Part shown: positions 59,402 to 64,000 of the stretch, one piece after another
Position numbering within the stretch: the stretch's first letter is position 1
Layout of the letters: every line of letters begins with the position of its first letter
Source of the DNA: Streptomyces sp. DH24
GTDB taxonomy: Bacteria; Actinomycetota; Actinomycetes; Streptomycetales; Streptomycetaceae
DNA: 64,000 nt
Direction: 5' to 3'
NCBI RefSeq assembly: GCF_029813775.1
Contig: NZ_JARVKW010000001.1
Location: 126,501-190,500 of the forward strand
Translations under genes and position numbers: made by a program
Notes under the pieces: generated by a model
Told to the model about the DNA's origin: nothing
Databases searched by the model: none
What the model saw: the letters and a program-made list of their open reading frames with translations, nothing else

Positions 59402-61060
59402 TCACTGCCGGCCGCGCAGCTCCCGGTACGTGGCGACGAGCGCCTTCGTGGACGCGTCCAGTCCCTCGACGTCGGCGCCCTCGGTGAGGGCGGGCTCGAC
59501 GCGCTTGGCGAGGACCTTGCCGAGCTCGACGCCCCACTGGTCGAAGGAGTCGATGTTCCAGATCGCGCCCTGCACGAACACCTTGTGCTCGTACAGCGCG
59601 ACGAGCTGTCCCAGCACGGACGGCGTCAGCTCGCGCGCCAGGATCGTCGTCGTCGGGTGGTTGCCCCGGAACGTCTTGTGCGCGACCAGGTCCTCCGGCA
59701 CGCCCTCGGCGCGCACCTCGTCCGGCGTCTTGCCGAAGGCCAGTGCCTGCGTCTGGGCGAAGAAGTTGGCCATGAGCAGGTCGTGCTGCGCCTTGAGGGT
59801 GTCGCTCAGCTCGGCGACCGGCTCGGCGAAGCCGATGAAGTCGGCCGGGATCAGCTTCGTGCCCTGGTGGATCAACTGGTAGTAGGCGTGCTGGCCGTTG
59901 GTGCCCGGCGTGCCCCACACCACCGGGCCGGTCTGCCACTCCACGGGCCGGCCCTCGCGGTCCACCGACTTGCCGTTGGACTCCATGTCGAGCTGCTGGA
60001 GATAGGCGGTGAACCTGGCCAGGTAGTGGCTGTAGGGCAGCACCGCGTGCGACTGGGCGCCCAGGAAGTTGCCGTACCAGACGCCCAGCAGGCCCAGCAG
60101 CAGCGGCACGTTGGACTCGGCGGGCGCGGTCCGGAAGTGCTCGTCCACGAGGCGGAAGCCGTCGAGCATCGACCGGAAGTTGTCCGGGCCGATCGCGATC
60201 ATCAGGGACAGGCCGATCGCGGAGTCGTACGAGTAGCGTCCGCCGACCCAGTCCCAGAACTCGAACATGTTCGCCGTGTCGATGCCGAACGCTGCGACCT
60301 TCTCCGCGTTGGTCGACAGCGCGACGAAGTGCTTCGCGACGGCCTCCTGCCCCCCGTCGCCCAGCCCGTCGAGCAGCCACTCGCGCGCGGAGGTCGCGTT
60401 CGTGACCGTCTCGATCGTCGTGAACGTCTTGGACGCCACGACGAACAGCGTCTGTGCCGGGTCCAGGTCCCGGACCGCCTCGTGCAGGTCCGCCCCGTCC
60501 ACGTTCGACACGAAGCGGAACGTCAGTGAGCGGTCGGTGTAGGCGCGCAGCACCTCGTACGCCATCGCGGGACCGAGGTCGGAGCCGCCGATGCCGATGT
60601 TGACGACGTTCTTGATCGGCCGACCGGTGTGGCCGGTCCACTCGCCGGAGCGGACCCGGTTCGCGAAGTCGGTCATCCTGTCCAGGACGGCGTGGACCTT
60701 GGGCACGACGTTCTCGCCGCCGGCCTCGATCACGGCGCCCGCCGGCGCGCGCAGCGCGGTGTGCAGCACGGCGCGGTCCTCGGTGGTGTTGATCCGCTCA
60801 CCGCGGAACATGGCGTCGCGCAGCCCGAACACGTCGGTCGCGGCGGCCAGTTCACGCAGCAGGCGCAGCGTCTCGTCGGTGACGAGGTTCTTCGAGTAGT
60901 CGACGTGCAGGTCGCCCACCCGGAGCGTGTACCCGGAGCCGCGGCCGGGGTCGGCGGCGAACAGCTCGCGCAGGTGCGTCTCGCCGAACTCCTCGCGGTG
61001 CTTGGCGAGCGCGGTCCACTCGGGCATCTGGTTGAGCCTGGTACGGCCGTCTGCGTTCAT
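59402..61060 (-). CDS. pgi: glucose-6-phosphate isomerase
   Basis: A 552-aa Pgi. Signatures include [98 protein letters not shown] and the C-terminal [24 protein letters not shown]. It interconverts glucose-6-phosphate and fructose-6-phosphate, linking glycolysis with the pentose phosphate cluster encoded 12 kb away. ATG 61060 is preferred over GTG 61072. Confidence 0.95.
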   Translation of the reverse strand: MNADGRTRLNQMPEWTALAKHREEFGETHLRELFAADPGRGSGYTLRVGDLHVDYSKNLVTDETLRLLRELAAATDVFGLRDAMFRGERINTTEDRAVLHTALRAPAGAVIEAGGENVVPKVHAVLDRMTDFANRVRSGEWTGHTGRPIKNVVNIGIGGSDLGPAMAYEVLRAYTDRSLTFRFVSNVDGADLHEAVRDLDPAQTLFVVASKTFTTIETVTNATSAREWLLDGLGDGGQEAVAKHFVALSTNAEKVAAFGIDTANMFEFWDWVGGRYSYDSAIGLSLMIAIGPDNFRSMLDGFRLVDEHFRTAPAESNVPLLLGLLGVWYGNFLGAQSHAVLPYSHYLARFTAYLQQLDMESNGKSVDREGRPVEWQTGPVVWGTPGTNGQHAYYQLIHQGTKLIPADFIGFAEPVAELSDTLKAQHDLLMANFFAQTQALAFGKTPDEVRAEGVPEDLVAHKTFRGNHPTTTILARELTPSVLGQLVALYEHKVFVQGAIWNIDSFDQWGVELGKVLAKRVEPALTEGADVEGLDASTKALVATYRELRGRQ

Positions 61061-61133
61061 TTCGGACTTCACGCCTCTTTCCTACCTGTCCCTGCTGCGT
61101 GCCTTGCCCCGCTGCCGGTCCCAACCTAATTGA

Positions 61134-62414
61134 TCAGTGGGCAACGCGACCTGTCGCCGGGGCGTCGTGCGGTTCAACAACAGGTACGTCCGGCTTGCGC
61201 GCCGGTATCAGGCAGGCGACGGCGAGGAGGAACAGGGCGGCGGCGAGCAGCGCGGGCCCGTTCAGCCCGGCCGGCCCGGCGACGGCGCCGCCCAGGAGCG
61301 CCCCCAGCGGCGCCCCGGACGTCGAGGCGGTGCGGAACGCGGCGGCGATGCGGCCCAGCGCGGCCCGGGGGCTGCGCTGCTGCATGAGGGTGGCCTGGTT
61401 GACGTTCCACACCATGCCCATCGCGCCGAGCAACAGCATGCCCGCGAGGAGCGCCCCGAGGTGCCGCACGGTCCCCATGAGCAGCAGCGCCCCCGTCTGG
61501 ACGCTTCCGGCGAGCAGCAGCGCGCGGACCCGCCCGACACGGTCGGCGACGCGCCGGGCGAGGAAGCCGCCCGCGATGCCGCCGGCCGCGTACGTCGTCG
61601 TCGCGGCCACGAATCCGGTGTCCCCGGCGTCCAGCCAGCGCGTCACGTGCAGCACGAGCGTGGCGATCAGGGCGCCCATGCCGATGTTGCACAGCAGCGT
61701 GGCCGCGCACACCGCCCGCAGCGGGCGGTCGGCCCACAGGGCGCGCAGTCCGTCGCGCATCTCCGCGCGCAGGGTGCTGCCCGCCGGGCGCGGCTCCCGC
61801 TCGGGCGGTGCGACGCGCAGGGAGGCCACGAGGGCGGCGGCCAGCAGATAGGTGGCCGCGTCGGCCGCGAACGGTACGGCGAGACCGAGGGCGAGCAGCA
61901 GCGGCACGAAGGGCCCGGCGAGCAGGCCGCCCACGAACTGCTGCCCGGTCATCAGCCGGGCGTTGGCGCTGCCCAGGGCCGCGGGCTCGACCAGGGACGG
62001 CAGCAGAGCCGTGGCGGCGTTGTCGAACAGGGTCTGGAGCGCCGTCAGCGAGAAGGCGAGCGCGAGCAGCAGCGGGACCGAGGCGTGGCCGAGGGCGACG
62101 GCGAGCGCGAAGCCCGCCACGAGCAGCCCGCGCGTGAGGTCCACCGCCCACATCGCGCGCCGCTGGTCCACCCGGTCCGCGACGGCGCCGCCGAGCAGTC
62201 CGAACAGCAGCCACGGCAGATACCCGCAGGCCGTCACGGAGGCGATGACCAGCGGGTCGTCCGTGAGCTGCACGGCGATCAGGGGTAGCGCGGCCGTACG
62301 CAGCGCGTCTCCGAAGCGGGACAGCACGGCGGCGGTCCACAGCCGTCCGAACCCGCCCCGCCACGCGGGCACACCCACGTCCGACGCCCCGCTCTCCGCC
62401 CCGACCGTCGCCAC
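61134..62414 (-). CDS. MFS transporter
   Basis: A 426-aa permease with about 12 helices and the MFS loop GGAVADRVDQRRAMWAVD between helices 2 and 3, repeated in degenerate form as ARRVADRVGRVRALLLAG in the second half. It resembles DHA3/enterobactin-exporter-like members, so it is a likely drug or metabolite efflux pump; the substrate is unknown. GTG 62414 lies behind GAGGGGGAG. Confidence 0.88.
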   Translation of the reverse strand: MATVGAESGASDVGVPAWRGGFGRLWTAAVLSRFGDALRTAALPLIAVQLTDDPLVIASVTACGYLPWLLFGLLGGAVADRVDQRRAMWAVDLTRGLLVAGFALAVALGHASVPLLLALAFSLTALQTLFDNAATALLPSLVEPAALGSANARLMTGQQFVGGLLAGPFVPLLLALGLAVPFAADAATYLLAAALVASLRVAPPEREPRPAGSTLRAEMRDGLRALWADRPLRAVCAATLLCNIGMGALIATLVLHVTRWLDAGDTGFVAATTTYAAGGIAGGFLARRVADRVGRVRALLLAGSVQTGALLLMGTVRHLGALLAGMLLLGAMGMVWNVNQATLMQQRSPRAALGRIAAAFRTASTSGAPLGALLGGAVAGPAGLNGPALLAAALFLLAVACLIPARKPDVPVVEPHDAPATGRVAH

Positions 62415-62518
62415 CGCTCCCCCTCACGATTCGCCGATGCACAAACCGTAAGGGGCACCACTGACAACGGTCCGGAGCGCGGCGGACCGAAGGCCCGGGG
62501 CAGCGGGCCGGAACAGCT

Positions 62519-62548
62519 CCGGCCAGGCACCGCTCGGTGCCCGGCCGG
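62519..62548 (-). terminator. terminator after the RbpA-like gene
   Basis: CCGGCC-A-GGCACCG (62519-62532) pairs with CGGTGCC-C-GGCCGG (62535-62548), 13 pairs with one A-C mismatch, starting 11 bases past the stop. Confidence 0.7.
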
Positions 62549-62558
62549 ATCCCAACTC

Positions 62559-62894
62559 CTAGATTTCCCCCCGCAGTTTGGCGAGGGCCTCGGCGAGGAT
62601 GGCCTCGCCGTCCGCATCGCTGCGCCGCTCCCTCACATACGCCAGGTGCGTCTTGTAGGGCTCGGTGCGCGGCGGGTCCGGTGGGTTGTCCCGGTCCTGT
62701 CCGGCCGGAAAGCCGCAGCGCGGGCAGTCCCAGGTCTCGGGCACCTGCGCGTCGCTGGCGAAGCTCGGCTGCGTCTCGTGCCCGTTGGAGCACCAGAAGG
62801 AGATGCGCAGACGCGGCGCGGACTCGCCGCGCTCGGCCTCGCCCATCGGCCCCGCCCCGACCCGGCTTCCTCGGATCGCGTTGCCACTTGCCAC
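62559..62894 (-). CDS. RbpA-family RNA polymerase-binding protein (paralogue)
   Basis: A 111-aa protein of the RbpA fold. It has a zinc-ribbon-like core FWCSNGHETQPSFASDAQVPETWDCPRCGFPAG (C35...C57-x2-C60) and the C-terminal sigma-binding segment TEPYKTHLAYVRERRSDADGEAILAEALAKLRG, matching the TxWxMLxERR pattern of RbpA. RbpA stabilises RNA polymerase-sigma complexes. The main Streptomyces RbpA is, as I recall, encoded elsewhere, so this is likely a second copy; the N-terminal tail differs. GTG 62894 follows GGGAG. Confidence 0.85.
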   Translation of the reverse strand: MASGNAIRGSRVGAGPMGEAERGESAPRLRISFWCSNGHETQPSFASDAQVPETWDCPRCGFPAGQDRDNPPDPPRTEPYKTHLAYVRERRSDADGEAILAEALAKLRGEI

Positions 62895-63093
62895 GGTCGT
62901 AACTCCCTGCGTGATGGTGCCGCGAAGCGAGTCGGCGTTTCGCTTCGCTGCGAGCGCCTCAGTCTACGTAAGGCCCAACGCGCGTCCAGTGATGGGAGTT
63001 ACAGCCCCCGCACCTAGACGCAAGCCCCATGATAGGCCGCGCTCAGGTGCGCGTACCCAACATGGGGCCATACGTACACAATGCGTGTGCCGC

Positions 63094-63330
63094 TCAGTTG
63101 TTCGCCTTCATAAGCAGGCCGAGCACGATGATGCATGCCGTCCACAGCAGACCGACCACGACGGTGATCCGGTCGAGGTTGCGCTCGGCGACGGAGGAGC
63201 CACCGACGGACGACTGCATGCCGCCACCGAACATGTCGGAGAGGCCGCCGCCCTTGCCCTTGTGCATCAGCACCAGCAGCATCAGCAGCCCGCTGAAGAC
63301 GATCAGGGCGATCGAGAACCCCATAACCAC
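63094..63330 (-). CDS. secG: preprotein translocase subunit SecG
   Basis: A ~78-aa protein with two membrane helices (MGFSIALIVFSGLLMLLVLMHK and RITVVVGLLWTACIIVLGLLMK) joined by the conserved loop GKGGGLSDMFGGGMQSSVGGSSVAERNLDR. It assists SecYE-dependent export. GTG 63330 (MVMGFS...) is chosen; ATG 63324 is possible. It lies 108 bases downstream of tpiA, the usual glycolysis-secG order. Confidence 0.93.
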   Translation of the reverse strand: MVMGFSIALIVFSGLLMLLVLMHKGKGGGLSDMFGGGMQSSVGGSSVAERNLDRITVVVGLLWTACIIVLGLLMKANN

Positions 63331-63438
63331 GGCTGGACCAACTTCCTCGCTATCGGACGGACGACGGGGGCACGGCGCTGTGGCCATGCCCCCGCAAGAG
63401 TACGACGGATCGTCGCTACCGCATACTCACCGGTCGAG

Positions 63439-64000
63439 CTACTGGTCGCGGAAGCGCACGATCTTGACGAACTCGTCCGCGTCCAGGGACGCGCCGCCGA
63501 CCAGGGCGCCGTCGATGTCGGCCTGCGCCATGATCTCGGCGACGTTGCCCGACTTCACGGAGCCGCCGTACTGGATGCGGACCTTGTCGGCCAGCTCCTG
63601 GGAGTACAGTTCGGCGAGCTTTCCGCGGATGGCGGCGCAGACCTCCTGGGCGTCCTCGGCGCCGCAGACCTTGCCGGTGCCGATGGCCCACACGGGCTCG
63701 TAGGCGATCACGACGGACTCGGCCTGCTCGGCCGGCAGGTCCTTCAGACCGCCCTCGACCTGGGCGAGGGTGTGGGCGACGTGGTTGCCCGCCTCGCGGA
63801 CCTCCAGCTCCTCGCCGACGCACAGGATCGGGGTCAGGCCGTGCTTGTAGGCGGCCTTGACCTTGGCGTTCACGAGCTCGTCGGTCTCGTTGTGGTACTG
63901 GCGGCGCTCGGAGTGGCCGATCGCCACGAACGTGCACTTCAGCTTGGCCAGCATCGGGCCGGAGATCTCACCGGTGTACGCGCCGGAGTCGTGCGCCGAG
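63439..64000 (-). CDS. tpiA: triosephosphate isomerase, C-terminal part (5' end outside window)
   Basis: The frame runs open to the window edge; about 187 residues are seen. The catalytic histidine region is [16 protein letters not shown], the catalytic glutamate is in [16 protein letters not shown], and the phosphate-binding end is [32 protein letters not shown]. It interconverts dihydroxyacetone phosphate and glyceraldehyde-3-phosphate. pgk and gap are expected just beyond the window. Confidence 0.95.
   Translation of the reverse strand, partial: SAHDSGAYTGEISGPMLAKLKCTFVAIGHSERRQYHNETDELVNAKVKAAYKHGLTPILCVGEELEVREAGNHVAHTLAQVEGGLKDLPAEQAESVVIAYEPVWAIGTGKVCGAEDAQEVCAAIRGKLAELYSQELADKVRIQYGGSVKSGNVAEIMAQADIDGALVGGASLDADEFVKIVRFRDQ

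Overview
This window is chromosomal DNA from a Streptomyces (or very close actinomycete). It is uniformly G+C-rich with strong third-position bias. GTG and TTG starts are common and many neighbouring genes overlap by ATGA. The content is typical of the genus: DUF397, SufR-led sufRBDCSUT, OpcA, TROVE and SigE-type ECF genes. From memory, the backbone order (polyol ABC operon ... dapA ... suf operon ... ctaA/ctaB, tkt-tal-zwf-opcA-pgl, pgi, RbpA-like, secG, tpiA) matches the S. coelicolor SCO1897-SCO1945 region. No phage, IS element, CRISPR array or rRNA was seen.

Layout. 1-7.2 kb: end of a DeoR regulator, a polyol/sugar ABC transporter with a Zn-dehydrogenase, an MFS exporter and a double TerD protein. 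7.3-9.8 kb: an accessory patch with TetR, DUF397, a truncated helix-turn-helix partner and a DUF4246 putative oxygenase. 10-13.5 kb: GntR regulator with ACC deaminase, then a Ro60/TROVE gene (rsr) with a tRNA-mimicking Y RNA directly upstream. 13.7-19.7 kb: Tat-exported PhoX phosphatase with a PHO-box-like repeat, an unknown 475-aa protein, a secreted nuclease, and a monooxygenase behind a SoxR box. 19.8-26 kb: DUF3618/holin-like pair, DapA-like enzyme, ECF sigma with membrane partner, a small secreted peptide, PhhB and DapD. 26.3-34.1 kb: TetR/SMR pair and the complete suf operon. 34.2-40.6 kb: AAC(3)-like acetyltransferase, DrrAB-type ABC exporter with a 92-bp tandem duplication at the gene junction, CtaA, an amidohydrolase, a small conserved protein and CtaB. 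41-47.7 kb: oxidative/non-oxidative pentose phosphate cluster. 47.8-59.3 kb: an alpha-glucoside-type ABC/GH13 cluster, an extra binding protein without a lipobox cysteine, PadR with a LolD/FtsX-type ABC system, and a membrane protein. 59.4-64 kb: pgi, MFS, RbpA-like, secG and tpiA (cut by the window end).

How it works together. Much of the window is central metabolism and redox maintenance: NADPH supply (zwf/opcA/pgl with tkt/tal), Fe-S assembly (suf), heme A synthesis (ctaA/ctaB) and lysine/diaminopimelate synthesis (dapA/dapD). Recognisable control sites fit the genes next to them: SufR CAAC-N6-GTTG and an iron-box-like dyad before sufR, a SoxR box before the monooxygenase, a PHO box before phoX, and paired TTACCT-N3-AGGTAA sites around the glycoside cluster.

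The most interesting items are the circularly permuted tRNA-like Y RNA ahead of rsr, the 92-bp duplication that created two overlapping 31-codon relay ORFs between an ABC ATPase and its permease, and the binding protein whose lipobox cysteine is tyrosine.
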